In this document: piece by piece, positions 63,601-64,000 of the stretch | How positions within the stretch are numbered: the stretch's first letter is position 1 | How the letters are laid out: every line of letters starts with the position of its first letter | Origin: Candidatus Eisenbacteria bacterium | GTDB taxonomy: Bacteria; Eisenbacteria; RBG-16-71-46; SZUA-252 | Length of the DNA stretch: 64,000 nucleotides | Direction of reading: 5' to 3' | Assembly (NCBI GenBank): GCA_005893275.1 | Contig: VBOW01000014.1 | Location: 94,850 to 158,849, forward strand | The notes under the pieces: model-generated | What the model was told of the DNA's origin: nothing | Database searches by the model: none | What the model saw: the letters and a program-made list of their open reading frames with translations, nothing else | Position numbers and translations under genes: made by a program

Positions 63601-64000
63601 TTAGCCGTTGGTCAACGTCAGAGACAGAAGCGCCGTCTTGCCGTAGCCCTTGATCGTGTAGCCGGTCGTCGCGGCCGGGTTCGCACCGAAGATCCCCTGA
63701 GCTCCCGGGTCCGCGCCCCACGTCGCGGCGCTGTTCGCGCCGGTGAACGGGTTCTTGGGCCAAGCACCGCTCGGGAAGTTGGCGAGGACGGCGGCGTTGT
63801 CCGCGGCCACCGGATAGGTGCCGGTGTTCTTGACCGCGAAGTCTTCGATCGCCAGCTGGAAGCTATGCATGTTCGCCTTCACGCTGGCTTCGCGTGCGCG
63901 GTCCTGCATGGCGATGAAGTTCGGAATCGCGATCGCCGCGAGAATCCCGATGATCACAACCACGATCATCAGCTCGATCAGCGTAAAGCCTTTCTGATTG
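63601..64000 (-). CDS. pilA: Type IV major pilin PilA, start outside window
   Basis: 133 codons of a pilin are visible; the first part of the leader is cut by the window end. The first residues are NQKGFTLIELMIVVVIIGIL, a standard prepilin site with Phe+1 and Glu+5, then AAIAIPNFIAMQDRAREASV. The globular part is short (about 95 residues) and Ala/Asn/Gly-rich (TGTYPVAADNAAVLANFPSG). No disulfide cysteines are present. Length and the strong terminator fit the major pilin. Confidence 0.93.
   Translation of the reverse strand, partial: NQKGFTLIELMIVVVIIGILAAIAIPNFIAMQDRAREASVKANMHSFQLAIEDFAVKNTGTYPVAADNAAVLANFPSGAWPKNPFTGANSAATWGADPGAQGIFGANPAATTGYTIKGYGKTALLSLTLTNG

Overview
The window is chromosomal DNA of a high-GC, Gram-negative-type bacterium. 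It encodes a type IV pilus secretin, an LpxL-type acyltransferase, complex I genes, a CIRCE/HrcA heat-shock operon, a selenocysteine tRNA and a Myxococcus-like pilus locus. GTG and TTG starts are frequent, and a few CTG starts look likely. The gene content fits an uncultured lineage of the FCB or deltaproteobacterial type, such as Candidatus Eisenbacteria. That placement is inference; no rRNA or phylogenetic marker was tested. I see no prophage, transposon or CRISPR array. Genes are packed tightly, most on the minus strand, often with 4-base ATGA overlaps.

Layout. 1-4053: complex I operon read leftward as nuoA-C-E-H-J-K-L, without nuoB, D, F, G or I. 4050-5711: metallo-hydrolase, RNase P RNA and RNase H. 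5740-8756 (plus): unknown protein, chorismate synthase, nitronate-monooxygenase-like flavoprotein, unknown protein. 8729-14398: inositol-phosphatase family, YciI protein, heterodimeric ABC exporter, zinc-ribbon coiled-coil protein. 14584-21405: two tRNAs, then a macromolecular-synthesis operon rpsU-mutS2-dnaG-rpoD. 21423-25046: hrcA-grpE-dnaJ-rsmE under CIRCE. 25043-34746: hemW, lepB, lepA, two small membrane or secreted proteins, tRNA-Sec, selD, ridA, glmS, glmM, tRNA-Thr and tRNA-Phe. 34750-45335: degenerate histidine kinase, DUF3467 protein, LpxL-like acyltransferase, dprA, HEAT protein, obgE, isocitrate-dehydrogenase family, FmdB, aminotransferase, coaD, rsmD, aroK. 45357-64000: type IV pilus region.

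The pilus region is the most distinctive part. It has pilMNOPQ, a minor-pilin operon (FimT, PilV, PilW-like, two PilX-like), an operon with an ABC transporter plus prepilin peptidase, and the 3' part of pilA. Each of the three complete units begins with a near-consensus sigma-54 -24/-12 element of the form TGGCATG-N4-TTGC. The pilMNOPQ and minor-pilin units each end in an intrinsic-type terminator, as does pilA. The PilW-like protein carries a C-terminal domain of about seven FG-GAP/VCBS-like repeats, probably a beta-propeller, joined by an 18-fold Thr-Gly linker. No PilY1 gene is visible, so this fusion and the two paralogous PilX-like proteins are candidates for the pilus tip complex. Two polytopic membrane proteins of GT-C type sit between the pilus units.
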